Positions 1-7,914 of a stretch of DNA of 64,000 nt are shown here, in pieces. Below the pieces are notes generated by a model that worked only from the letters and a program-made list of their open reading frames with translations, was not told the origin of the DNA and made no database searches. Position numbers and translations under genes: made by a program. Within the stretch, counting starts at the first letter, position 1. The number at the start of each line of letters is the position of its first letter. Source of the stretch: Ensifer sp. IC4062 (GTDB lineage: Bacteria; Pseudomonadota; Alphaproteobacteria; Rhizobiales; Rhizobiaceae). Where the stretch lies: contig NZ_JADYVD010000031.1 of the NCBI RefSeq assembly GCF_020193575.1, positions 29,551 to 93,550 of the forward strand. Reading direction: 5' to 3'.

Positions 1-2
1 GC

Positions 3-587
3 GCCTATCCCGACATCGACCTGGAGCTTTTCATCGACCGTCGCGCCGAAACGGTTGAGCGCTTGAGGAATAGAACGATCGACGTCGCGCTGCTCGGGCG
101 CCCGCCGCGGGAGTTTTCGGTGCGCGCGGCCGTCTTCGGCGAGCATTCGCTGGTCATCGTCAGTGCGCCCAATCATCCGCTTGCAAAGCGGCAGGGTATT
201 TCGAAGGCGGAAATTGCGCGCGAGCATTTTTTCCTGCGCAGCCCGGATTCCGCGACCCGCAACTTTTTCGACCGGTTCATGAGCGAAATTCCGGGAAGGG
301 CCGACGGCCCCAACACGGAAATGGAGTCGATCGAGGATATCAAACGGGCGGTGATGGCGGATACCAGCGTCGCCTTTCTGGCCGCGCACAGTGTTGCTGC
401 CGAGGTTCAGGCGGGTGAACTGACGATCCTCGATGTCGTCGGTCTGCCGATCCGCCGGCAATGGTTCGCCGTCAGCCGGACCGATCGTGCAATGACGCCG
501 GTTATTGCAGCCTTCGAGGACTTTCTCGCGACCCACGGGAAGGAATTCCTGCCGGACCTCTTGACCGCGGAGGATGCGGCCCCCTGA
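3..587 (+). CDS. LysR-family transcriptional regulator, C-terminal part
   Basis: The reading frame is open from the left edge, so this is the 3' part of a gene that begins outside the window. About 194 residues are visible and correspond to the effector-binding domain of a LysR regulator. The stretches DVALLGRPPREFSVRAAVF and MESIEDIKRAVMADTSVAFL are typical of the CbbR/CysB-like branch: a substrate-pocket strand and the helix that follows the domain hinge. The DNA-binding helix-turn-helix is not in the window. It converges on the alpha/beta hydrolase gene that follows on the other strand, and may control the catabolic genes at 612-5985. The effector cannot be predicted. Confidence 0.85.
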   Translation, partial: AYPDIDLELFIDRRAETVERLRNRTIDVALLGRPPREFSVRAAVFGEHSLVIVSAPNHPLAKRQGISKAEIAREHFFLRSPDSATRNFFDRFMSEIPGRADGPNTEMESIEDIKRAVMADTSVAFLAAHSVAAEVQAGELTILDVVGLPIRRQWFAVSRTDRAMTPVIAAFEDFLATHGKEFLPDLLTAEDAAP

Positions 588-611
588 GCTTCGGGGACCG
601 CTTTGTCATTC

Positions 612-1481
612 TTACCGGCCGTTGCGCGCCTCTTCCGTCTGGCGAAGGAAATCGATCACGCGCGCGTTGGTGGCGGCGGATGTTTGCTCCGAGACGGGGA
701 CATCCCAATATTGCGATCCGGGGATGCATTCCTGGAGATACCGCGCGGCCGATGTCGCGTGCGAGGCGTCGGCTCCCGGGATGATCAGGGTCGGGATGTT
801 CAGGCGCAGCAGGTCCTCGGGCTCGGCGCCGGGCGAGGTGTCCCTGTCGAGCAACGTTCTCGGCATGCCGGCCAGGATCGTCTTGTAGTGATCGACATTC
901 TGCCGGATATAGCGCTCTACGAACTCCCTATCATGCCTCAGAACGGAGACCCAGGGGCCGCCGCGAGGATCGGCGCCAAAGGCCTTGTTGCTCTCTTTCG
1001 CCAGCGCGACGACCGCCTCCAGGCCATTGTGGTGGACGAAGGCGAGATGCTCGGCGAAGCGCTGATGGCCCGCGATCCGGTAACGGGCGCCACCGACCGG
1101 CCAGAAGAGCACCATGCCAAGCACGGATTCGGGAAGATCGGCCGCAAAGGCGGCGACGACGCTGCAGCCCATGCAGCCGCCCATCAGATAGGCCTTGTCG
1201 ATGCCGAGATGGTCGAGCAGGCCTCTACCCTGCCTGACATAATCCGACCAGGTCACCCGCTCGACGCGACCGCCGGATTGGCCGGTCTCGCGCCGGTCGA
1301 AGGTGATGCAGGTAAAGTGCTGAGGCAGGTGTTCCAGGAACTGGATCTCCGCATAGATGCCCTGTGTCCGCCATTTCTCGATGGTCGCATCGAAGCCACC
1401 GGGCGAGTACATGAGCAGCGGTGGTCCCGAACCCTGTACCTCGTAGCGCGTCGGGATGCCGTCGATCGTTGTCATTGCCAT
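612..1481 (-). CDS. alpha/beta hydrolase with a cysteine at the nucleophile position
   Basis: A 289-residue alpha/beta-hydrolase-fold protein. The first strand and oxyanion loop (LLMYSPGGFD) are followed by FDRRETGQSGGR, the usual D-x-R-G-x-G-x-S region, and by the nucleophile elbow LMGGCMGCSVVAAF. The elbow normally reads G-x-S-x-G; here it reads G-G-C-M-G, so the expected nucleophile is Cys, as in dienelactone hydrolases. A late acidic residue (IPGADASH) and a following His are candidates for the rest of the triad. The ATG at 1481 was chosen because GAGGAGG lies 7 bases upstream; a TTG two codons earlier is less likely. It is the last gene of the leftward catabolic group. The substrate is unknown; ring-product or lactone hydrolysis is an inference. 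Confidence 0.8.
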   Translation of the reverse strand: MAMTTIDGIPTRYEVQGSGPPLLMYSPGGFDATIEKWRTQGIYAEIQFLEHLPQHFTCITFDRRETGQSGGRVERVTWSDYVRQGRGLLDHLGIDKAYLMGGCMGCSVVAAFAADLPESVLGMVLFWPVGGARYRIAGHQRFAEHLAFVHHNGLEAVVALAKESNKAFGADPRGGPWVSVLRHDREFVERYIRQNVDHYKTILAGMPRTLLDRDTSPGAEPEDLLRLNIPTLIIPGADASHATSAARYLQECIPGSQYWDVPVSEQTSAATNARVIDFLRQTEEARNGR

Positions 1482-1601
1482 ATTCAATCCTCCTCAAAAC
1501 GGCGCATCATTCTTGTCAAAGCCGCCTGGCCTATGCGCGCCTCCGGACCGTGCCTTCGGGGCACGGTGGTGCGTCGGACCAAGTGGCTCCTCAACGTGTC
1601 G

Positions 1602-1693
1602 CTGATTTGGATCGGGTCGGCCCAAATCAGTGATTAGTTCTGGTAAGTTAGAGCGGAGGCGAGGCGGCAACCGCTCGCAGTTGTTCCGCTCTA
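1602..1693. repeat. two-hairpin intergenic mosaic repeat, type B
   Basis: Two inverted repeats lie side by side. The first pairs CTGATTTGG (1602-1610) with CCAAATCAG (1622-1630). The second pairs TAGAGCGGA (1649-1657) with TCCGCTCTA (1685-1693). The same arrangement recurs at 11175-11269, so this is a dispersed element, resembling the RIME-like mosaic elements of rhizobia. The outer end overlaps the stop codon of the RraA-type gene. Confidence 0.75.
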
Positions 1694-2368
1694 GACGCCT
1701 TCGCAGCCGAGCTTCCTCAGGCTCTCGTCCACCCAAAGTTTCGGGTCGAGCTTGCCGGCGAGCGTGTTGGCGAGTGTTTTCGCTTCCGCCTCGCTCTTGG
1801 CTTTCGCCTTGGCGTAGACGTCCTCGACCTGGTCGAACGGAATGCCGGCGAGGCCGTCGTCATCGCCGAGCACAAGATCGCCCGGCTCGATGATCATTCC
1901 GCCAAGGGAGATCGGGACGTTGATCTCGCCCGGTCCATCCTTGTAGGGGCCGCGATGGGTGATGCCGGCAGCGTACACCGGGAAGGTATTGCTCTTGATC
2001 CAGCCATAGTCCCTGACGGCACCATTGATCACGACGCCGGTGACGCCGATCGCCCTTGCATGGGAGAGCATGAGCTCGCCAACGAGAGCGTTGGTGAGAT
2101 CCCCGCCGGCGTCGACCACGATGACGTCGCCGGGACCGGCAATCAGCAGCGCTTTGTGAATCATCAGATTGTCGCCTGGCCGCGTCTTCACCGTGAAGGC
2201 CGCCCCGGCGAGCACGCCGGAGGCATGGAGCGGCCTGAGGACTGCCCCGCCGGCCGTCATGCGGGACATGACGTCACTAACATTCGCCACCGGCAAGTCG
2301 AGAAACTTTTCGACCATAGCCGCGCTGACGCGCCGCCGGCGTTCGAGGATCCTGAATCCGAGTGTCAT
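1691..2368 (-). CDS. RraA-type aldolase (probable 4-carboxy-4-hydroxy-2-oxoadipate / HMG aldolase)
   Basis: A 225-residue member of the RraA/dimethylmenaquinone-methyltransferase-like fold. The segment GDVIVVDAGGDLTNALVGEL and the signature GVTGVVINGAVRDYG contain the G-x-R-D loop that binds metal and substrate in class II pyruvate aldolases of the HMG/CHA type. These enzymes split 4-carboxy-4-hydroxy-2-oxoadipate to pyruvate and oxaloacetate, the step directly after 4-oxalomesaconate hydratase, which is encoded nearby at 4020-5060. The ATG at 2368 has GGGAGG 8 bases upstream. RNase-E-regulator RraA proteins are usually shorter (about 160 residues), so a catabolic role is more likely. The stop codon lies inside a mosaic repeat. 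Confidence 0.8.
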   Translation of the reverse strand: MTLGFRILERRRRVSAAMVEKFLDLPVANVSDVMSRMTAGGAVLRPLHASGVLAGAAFTVKTRPGDNLMIHKALLIAGPGDVIVVDAGGDLTNALVGELMLSHARAIGVTGVVINGAVRDYGWIKSNTFPVYAAGITHRGPYKDGPGEINVPISLGGMIIEPGDLVLGDDDGLAGIPFDQVEDVYAKAKAKSEAEAKTLANTLAGKLDPKLWVDESLRKLGCEGV

Positions 2369-2391
2369 CTGACTGTTCCTCCCTTGACGGC

Positions 2392-3501
2392 TCACATCCA
2401 CGGCATCAGCGATGCGTGAATGACATCGGGCACGCCCTGTCCGCCGACGGACCGGATCGCGAGATCGGCGTCCTTGAGGCCGAAGCGGTGCGTGGTGATT
2501 TTTTCAAGCGGGAAGCGGTTCGAGGCGATCTGCTCGAGCGCCAGCTCGCAGGCGAGATAGCTGTGGCCGCGCGCACTCTTGATGGTGATCGCCTTCGTCG
2601 TCACCTTCTCCAGCGGGAAGTTCGGGAATTCCTTCATCTCGCCCTGGACGAGGATGGTGCCCGCCTTGCGCTTCAGTGCCTCGACACCAAGAAGGATAGG
2701 TATCGTACCCGCGCCGGCCGTGCAGTCGAGCGAGATGTCGACACCCTTGCCGCCGGTGATCTCCATGATGCGCGCGAGAGGATCCTCTTTCTGGACGTCG
2801 ATCACGTAGTCGGCGCCAAGGGTCTTCGCGACCTCCAGGCGGGCCGCATCCTTCGAGGTTCCGGTGACAATGACCAGTGACGCGCCAGCCTGCTTGCAGA
2901 CGACCGTCTGCGACAGGCCCTGCTGACCCGGCCCCTGGATCAGAACGGTGGAATTGTAGCCGACGCCTGCGTCGAAGAGCGACCATTCCACGCCATTCGC
3001 CATCGGCGTGACGAGGCCCGCAAGCTCCGGAGTCACGCCCTTCGGCACCCGGTGCACGACGGCATTCCATGGCAGGTAGACATATTGCGCAAAGCCGCCC
3101 CACAGATGCGGCGCGCGTTCGGCCGAGGTGTAGCCGTAACGAATGCCATCGGGATTGTTGCGCCAGTCGGTGTTTTCGCAATGGCGATATTGCCCCTGGT
3201 GACACCATTGGCACTTGCCGCACATGACATAGTGCTCGACGAAGACAAGGTCACCTTCCTTGAAGCCCTTGCGACGGGTGAACTCGCGGCCGGCCTTGGC
3301 GATATAGCCAATGTTCTCGTGGCCCATGATGGTGGGCGCATTGTTGGGTGGGCTCTTGAAGAGCTTCACGTCCGTGCCGCAGATGCCGGCCACCTCCATC
3401 TTCATAAGCGCCGCATCCTCCGGGATGTCCGGCATGGGGAATTCCCGCATTTCCATCTTGCCCGGACCGGTGCGGACTGCCGCGAGGACCTGTTCCGTCA
3501 T
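2392..3501 (-). CDS. zinc-dependent medium-chain alcohol/polyol dehydrogenase
   Basis: A 369-residue medium-chain dehydrogenase. Catalytic zinc ligands are seen in GICGTDVKLF and in the GHE of IMGHENIGYI. The structural zinc loop is CGKCQWCHQGQYRHC, and the Rossmann motif is VLIQGPGQQGLSQ. The family oxidises alcohols or polyols with NAD(P). The ATG at 3501 has a purine-rich GGAAGAAAGAG just upstream; an ATG at 3543 lacks one. The gene ends 23 bases before the RraA-type gene and is probably co-transcribed with it. The substrate cannot be read from sequence; a pathway intermediate of the surrounding aromatic-acid genes is an inference. Confidence 0.85.
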   Translation of the reverse strand: MTEQVLAAVRTGPGKMEMREFPMPDIPEDAALMKMEVAGICGTDVKLFKSPPNNAPTIMGHENIGYIAKAGREFTRRKGFKEGDLVFVEHYVMCGKCQWCHQGQYRHCENTDWRNNPDGIRYGYTSAERAPHLWGGFAQYVYLPWNAVVHRVPKGVTPELAGLVTPMANGVEWSLFDAGVGYNSTVLIQGPGQQGLSQTVVCKQAGASLVIVTGTSKDAARLEVAKTLGADYVIDVQKEDPLARIMEITGGKGVDISLDCTAGAGTIPILLGVEALKRKAGTILVQGEMKEFPNFPLEKVTTKAITIKSARGHSYLACELALEQIASNRFPLEKITTHRFGLKDADLAIRSVGGQGVPDVIHASLMPWM

Positions 3502-3583
3502 CTCTTTCTTCCTTTCGATTACTGTCGGTCCGGCCGCATGCACGGCATGGCGTTCCGGTCCGGCTGGTTTTTCCGAATTCGTT

Positions 3584-3614
3584 TTTGACAGGCGCGACCG
3601 TGGCGCCCTATGTA
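3584..3614 (+). promoter_or_regulatory. sigma70-type promoter for the gene at 3663
   Basis: TTGACA (3585-3590) and CTATGT (3608-3613) are separated by 17 bases, close to the rhizobial housekeeping consensus. It points to the small gene at 3663 and argues against a longer open frame that would start inside the -35 box. Confidence 0.55.
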
Positions 3615-3662
3615 GAGAGGGATCGCCCCAGGCCTTGGTGCCGGCGCGACGGGTTCAAAATC

Positions 3663-3956
3663 ATGCTCAAGACCGCCGCTTCGAAACCCGAACATCTCGC
3701 CGCCATCCGCCAGGTGAAGGCCTGGACGCGCGAGCGCTTCGCGCTCGCCGACGATATCGCGATCATGGTGTCGGAGATCGCCTGCGGCCTGCCGGGGTGC
3801 CCGCCGCTCGAAACGGTGGTCGCCTTCTGGACGGCGCCCGACCGGCGCCACCAGTTCAAGGTCTTCAAACGCGCCGTCGAAGTTCGGGAGGACGATCTCC
3901 CGCCGTCCTGGATGAAAAACGCGATCATCTCGGAAGACGCCGCGTCCTGCTGCTGA
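3663..3956 (+). CDS. conserved hypothetical protein
   Basis: A 97-residue protein. It has a central CGLPGCPPLE motif with two cysteines, then ETVVAFWTAP and an acidic EVREDDLPPSW segment, ending in a double cysteine. No signal peptide or membrane segment is visible. Only this gene in the group is on the plus strand; it lies between the dehydrogenase and the LigJ-type hydratase and has its own promoter-like sequence. ATG 3663 is preferred because the longer frame starts at a TTG inside the -35 box. The function is not recognised. Confidence 0.6.
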   Translation: MLKTAASKPEHLAAIRQVKAWTRERFALADDIAIMVSEIACGLPGCPPLETVVAFWTAPDRRHQFKVFKRAVEVREDDLPPSWMKNAIISEDAASCC

Positions 3957-4019
3957 CGCGGCCCAACTGGAGGCCGGCGAGCAGCGGTGGATGACGGGTG
4001 AAACGCCTCCCATCATAGG

Positions 4020-5060
4020 TCACGCTGCCCGCGCCGCCCGCCCGCGCTTTGCGAGCTGGGCATCGAGCCTCGGATAGACGCGGCGGGCGTTGCCTTCGAA
4101 GATCTTGTAGCGGCTTTCCTCGTCGAGCGTTTCAAGCTGGTCGATGTAGCGCTTCGTGTCGTCGTAGTGGTGCCCGGTTTCCGGATCGATGCCCTTGACC
4201 GCGCCGAGCATCTCGGAGGCGAAGAGAATGTTGTCGACCGGGATGACCTTGGCCAGAAGCTCGATGCCGGGATAGTGATAGACGCAGGTGTCAAAGAAGA
4301 CGTTGTTCAGCAGGTGCTCCGAGAGCAGCGGCTTCTTCATCTCCTGGGCAAGCCCGCGATAGCGCCCCCAATGGAACGGCACCGCGCCGCCGCCGTGTGG
4401 GATGACGAACTTCAGCGTCGGGAAATCCTTGAACAGGTCCCCCTGGATGAGTTGCATGAAGGCCGTCGTGTCGCCGTTGATGTAGTGCGCGCCGGTGTGG
4501 TGGAAACACGGATTACACGACGATGTGACATGGATCATCGCCGGCACCTCGAGTTCGCAGAGCTTCTCATAGAGCGGGTACCACTGGCGATCCGTGAGCG
4601 GCGGATCTGTCCAGTAGCCGCCTGATGGATCGGGATTGAGATTGACGCCGACGAAGCCGAGCTCGTTGACGATGCGCTCAAGCTCGGGAATGCAATTCTT
4701 CGGTGCTGCGCCAGGATGCTGCGGCAATTGTCCGACCGCGGCGAAATTGTCGGGCAACAGGCTGCAAATTCGATGGATCAGGTCGTTCGACATCGCCGAC
4801 CATTGCATGCTGATGGCTTCGGTACCGACGTGATGGGCCATGCCGGCGGCGCGCGGCGAAAAAATCGTCAGGTCGCTTCCGCGCTCCTTCTGGAATTTGA
4901 GCTGCGGTTCGACCGATTTCAGCAGCATCTCGTCGGTAATGCCGAGATCTGACGAGAGCGGCCGGCGCATCGGGTCTGCGAGACCGGCGAGCTGCTTGTC
5001 CCTGAACTGGTGGAGCGCCTGCGGCTCCGTCGTGTAGTGTCCGTGAATGTCGATGATCAT
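4020..5060 (-). CDS. ligJ: 4-oxalomesaconate hydratase (amidohydrolase family, LigJ type)
   Basis: A 346-residue metal-dependent amidohydrolase of the ACMSD-like group. The N-terminal metal site is DIHGH (DxHxH), a second metal His lies in PAMIHVTSSCN, FVIPHGGGAVPFHWGR is the conserved His-rich segment, and NILFASEMLGAVKGIDP carries the late loop. The pattern SPRAAGMAHHVG, VGVNLNPDPSGGYWTDPPLT and HHTGAHYINGDTTAFMQ matches my memory of LigJ of the protocatechuate 4,5-cleavage and gallate pathways, which hydrates 4-oxalomesaconate to 4-carboxy-4-hydroxy-2-oxoadipate. The RraA-type aldolase at 1691 would use that product. The length is normal. The assignment is strong at family level; substrate is inferred from motif and context. 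Confidence 0.85.
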   Translation of the reverse strand: MIIDIHGHYTTEPQALHQFRDKQLAGLADPMRRPLSSDLGITDEMLLKSVEPQLKFQKERGSDLTIFSPRAAGMAHHVGTEAISMQWSAMSNDLIHRICSLLPDNFAAVGQLPQHPGAAPKNCIPELERIVNELGFVGVNLNPDPSGGYWTDPPLTDRQWYPLYEKLCELEVPAMIHVTSSCNPCFHHTGAHYINGDTTAFMQLIQGDLFKDFPTLKFVIPHGGGAVPFHWGRYRGLAQEMKKPLLSEHLLNNVFFDTCVYHYPGIELLAKVIPVDNILFASEMLGAVKGIDPETGHHYDDTKRYIDQLETLDEESRYKIFEGNARRVYPRLDAQLAKRGRAARAA

Positions 5061-5118
5061 GTGTCATCCTTGTGCTGCAACAGGCGAGTGCGGAGTTGTT
5101 CCGCCACTTCCTCCAGCC

Positions 5119-5985
5119 TCAAATCGAAGGGAAAAGTTCATCCACGTCATAGACGCGGGGCGTGATCTGCTGCTCGGCCGAATAGGCAAAGGCGAGCTGC
5201 AGCGACCGGCGGTTTTCCTCCAGCCCGTAAGGAGGAGGCGGTGCCGCGCCGTCGGCTTCGGCAACACGGCGCGCCTCGTCGAACAACTCCATCAACTCTC
5301 CGGCGAGCCACGGGTGCTCTTCCATCAGAGAGGTCTTGATCGTCAGAACGTGGTTGATCGGAACGATGCCGGTGGCGGTAATCCAGTCCTTCGCAGCCTT
5401 CTCGGCATCGGGAACGACACTGCGGATGCCTGACGGATCGACTTCGCGTTCGCCCATGATCGCGGAAAGCGCGCCTGCGAGCATCAGTGGCCGCAGGGCC
5501 ATTTCCGATTGATTACGTACCGCGATGGCCGGGTCGTCGTATTCGCTGAGATGTGCATCCTCCATGGTGACCCAGGTGATGCTGTTGAGGTCGACGCCGT
5601 ATTCGTGCTGCAGGATGCCACGGACCCAGACGCCGGATGTCTGCGCATAGGCACGCACGCCGACCCTCGTGTTTTCGAGATCACGCGGCCCATCGATCTT
5701 TGATTCGACGGGACAAACGAGATTGGTATGCGGCAGTCGGCTCCAGAGCGGCACCGCAAGTCCGGTGATCGGCTTTCCGTAGTGATGTGCCAGGAGATGC
5801 GTGACGATCGCCATTTCCGAAAGATCGAGGTCACCACCGCGTACCATCGTGCGGAACGCCTTGGGCAGCGGGTCGAAGTCCTGGAACTCGAGCGTCACCC
5901 GGCTCGATCGCACCCTGCCATCCTTCAGGGGCCCGACGTGGTCGTGTTTCCCGACCGCGGTCCGCAAAACCAATGGTTCGGCCAT
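5119..5985 (-). CDS. 4,5-dihydroxyphthalate decarboxylase-like protein
   Basis: A 288-residue protein with a periplasmic-binding-protein-like fold but no signal peptide. The start LRTAVGKHDHVGPLKDG, the segment FRTMVRGGDLDLSEMAIVTH and the acidic WVTMEDAHLSEYDDP are characteristic of 4,5-dihydroxyphthalate decarboxylases, which convert that compound to protocatechuate. This fits the neighbouring LigJ-type gene of the protocatechuate 4,5-branch. It is the first gene of the leftward group (5985 to 612). A generic NMT1/THI5-like binding protein is the alternative. No phthalate dioxygenase is encoded nearby, so the substrate is an inference. Confidence 0.7.
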   Translation of the reverse strand: MAEPLVLRTAVGKHDHVGPLKDGRVRSSRVTLEFQDFDPLPKAFRTMVRGGDLDLSEMAIVTHLLAHHYGKPITGLAVPLWSRLPHTNLVCPVESKIDGPRDLENTRVGVRAYAQTSGVWVRGILQHEYGVDLNSITWVTMEDAHLSEYDDPAIAVRNQSEMALRPLMLAGALSAIMGEREVDPSGIRSVVPDAEKAAKDWITATGIVPINHVLTIKTSLMEEHPWLAGELMELFDEARRVAEADGAAPPPPYGLEENRRSLQLAFAYSAEQQITPRVYDVDELFPSI

Positions 5986-6195
5986 TTGCGTTTTAACCCT
6001 CCTAATCTTTGTTCCTTTATGCGGAACGATGTTCTGATTTAAGTATCATACTGTGAATCACCCTCGGGTCAATCGCGCCTGGTAGATTTTTATCTTTCGT
6101 CAGTTCGGGGGTGATGCAGCGGCTCGCCGATTCGCAGGAGGACGGCCGCGGCCGGTCAGGCCGCGACACTCGAAGAGCGCACGCTTGCGATAGGG

Positions 6196-6735
6196 TCAGG
6201 CCATTCCGGCGAAGCTCAGCAGAAAATAGCCGACACCAACAACTGCAAGGAGAGGATAGGGGCCGGTCTTCGTCGTCAGCAAGACGGCGATCGCGCCAAG
6301 GGACGTTGCGAGTTCGAGCGGCGTGAACCTGGCCGACTGGCCGACGGCGAAGACGCCGGCGAAAATCAGGCCGACGGCGACGGGAGCGAGCCCCTTCTCC
6401 GCCGCAAGTGCCCAGGCCGTGTGGCGATGGCGCTGCCAGTAGCTGCCCAGAATACAGAGCAGGATGGACGAGGGAATGAATATCGCGAGCGTTGCGAGGA
6501 CTGCCCCCCACAGGCCGCTGAGCTCCCATCCGATCAATGCCACAATCAAGGTGCCGGGGCCGGGCGCTGCGCGCGAAATGGCGTAGAGATCGGTAAACTG
6601 CGGGCCGCTCAGCAGATGCAGGATGTCGACGGTCTGATGCTGTAGGCTCGCCACGATCGTCTGGCCACCGCCGAATGAAACCAGCGACAGCGGGATGCAG
6701 AGGAGAATGAGATTGAGCAGCTTGTCGTCATCCAC
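6196..6735 (-). CDS. chromate transporter ChrA family, C-terminal half protein
   Basis: A 179-residue membrane protein of the short CHR family. It has the CHR signature LVSFGGGQTIVASLQ near the N-terminus and AAPGPGTLIVALIG, followed by several hydrophobic helices. Short ChrA proteins work as pairs encoded by adjacent genes, each equal to half of a long ChrA. The GTG at 6735 follows GGGAGA and overlaps the end of the upstream half gene by 8 bases, the usual sign of coupled translation. The exported substrate may be chromate or another anion; context does not say which. Confidence 0.8.
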   Translation of the reverse strand: MDDDKLLNLILLCIPLSLVSFGGGQTIVASLQHQTVDILHLLSGPQFTDLYAISRAAPGPGTLIVALIGWELSGLWGAVLATLAIFIPSSILLCILGSYWQRHRHTAWALAAEKGLAPVAVGLIFAGVFAVGQSARFTPLELATSLGAIAVLLTTKTGPYPLLAVVGVGYFLLSFAGMA

Positions 6736-7270
6736 GCGATTTCTCCCGTTCGATCCAGAATGTAGCGGCAACGCTGACGGGAATGGCGCCCGCGACGACG
6801 GCGACGAGCGACCAGCGCATAACGCCGACCATCAGGAAGACGGCTATCGCCATCAGAATAGGCAGCGCATGTCCCTTGAGCCGGCGGGCGGTTTTGATCC
6901 CCATCGTCAGTGACGAGGCGATGCCAACACAGGCAAGTCCCCGCAGCACCGCCTGCGCCTCGGGATGCGACTTCAGCTGCTGATAGGTGACGCTCATAGC
7001 CAGGATCACCGCGAAGGCGGGCAAGACCATGCCGAAGAGCGCGATACAGGCGCCGGCAACCCCACGCAGTTTCAGGCCGATATAGACGGCGAGGTTGACC
7101 GGATTGGCGCCCGGCATGATCTGGGCGACCGTCAGGGTCTTGAGGAACTCGTCGTCGGTCAGCCAGCCCCGGCGTTCGACGATCTCGCGATGGGTCCAGC
7201 CGGCCATGCCTCCTCCAAACGAGGAGGCGCCGAGCCGCAGAAACGAAACGAGCAGGGCAAGAGTGGTCAC
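6728..7270 (-). CDS. chromate transporter ChrA family, N-terminal half protein
   Basis: A membrane protein of about 180 residues and the partner of the gene at 6196. It has the CHR motif FLRLGASSFGGGMAGWTHRE, then VAQIMPGANPVNLAVYIG and further hydrophobic segments. The GTG at 7270 is chosen because GGGAGGAG lies 5 bases upstream. An ATG at 7315 (15 residues longer) is possible, with a weaker ribosome site. It is transcribed leftward ahead of its partner. The pair belongs to the two-gene short CHR group. Confidence 0.75.
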   Translation of the reverse strand: MTTLALLVSFLRLGASSFGGGMAGWTHREIVERRGWLTDDEFLKTLTVAQIMPGANPVNLAVYIGLKLRGVAGACIALFGMVLPAFAVILAMSVTYQQLKSHPEAQAVLRGLACVGIASSLTMGIKTARRLKGHALPILMAIAVFLMVGVMRWSLVAVVAGAIPVSVAATFWIEREKSRG

Positions 7271-7914
7271 ATTCTCCTCCCTCTCCATGCCGATGTCGCC
7301 GACAGGTTTGTCCATTGGTACTCCGGTAGCCGCAATCTCCCCTCGGCATCCCGAAGCCGCGGAGAGAGCAATTTGAATAGAGATGCGATTGGCGCGGCGC
7401 GCTTGCCCTGCGCGCCTGTGAGTATCGGAATGCTAGTGGCGTAAGCCACGGAAAGTCCACGCCATTTCGCCTTAGCTGCGCGCTAAGAAAAATTTATCGA
7501 CGCCTTCGCTGTGCGCAAGACACGTCCAACGAATGCGCCAAGTTTAAGCCTGTCTGCCCTGACGAGGTCACAACCAAAAGTGATGGCGGAATGGTCAGTT
7601 CAATTTGGCTTAGTATTTGCTAAAGAAGGAAAATAGCTGAGATATCAAAGTGATAAACGTGTGGTTGCGGATGGCTGCAGCGCCGCCCTTGATCGCGGCC
7701 CGAATTTCTGTCCGCGTGAAAACTACTGGACTAAGCATAATTTTTTGCTTTGGACAAAGGTCCCGGCGATGGCACTAATGAAACCACGCAATAGGCAGGG
7801 GCAGCGCGAATGATGGCAATCGCCCTGTCTACAGGAGGAGTTCGCAAGTGATTGCCCGATGGAGCCGCGATTTGATCGGCGGAACTCCATTCTACGGGAG
7901 GATTGGAACCAGAA
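7271..7914. other. intergenic region between divergent transporter genes
   Basis: About 640 bases between the leftward chrA pair and the rightward tctA gene, so it should hold promoters in both directions. No convincing gene, RNA or repeat was seen; open frames here are antisense shadows. A stretch around 7600-7640 is AT-richer than the surroundings. Confidence 0.4.

Noticed and set aside
603..1637. A 344-codon plus-strand open frame over the alpha/beta hydrolase
   Set aside because: It is the mirror of a real gene on the other strand and shows no protein-like motif or ribosome site.
3585..3662. N-terminal extension of the 3663 gene from a TTG at 3585
   Set aside because: That TTG is part of a good -35 box, so the extension would lie upstream of the transcript start.
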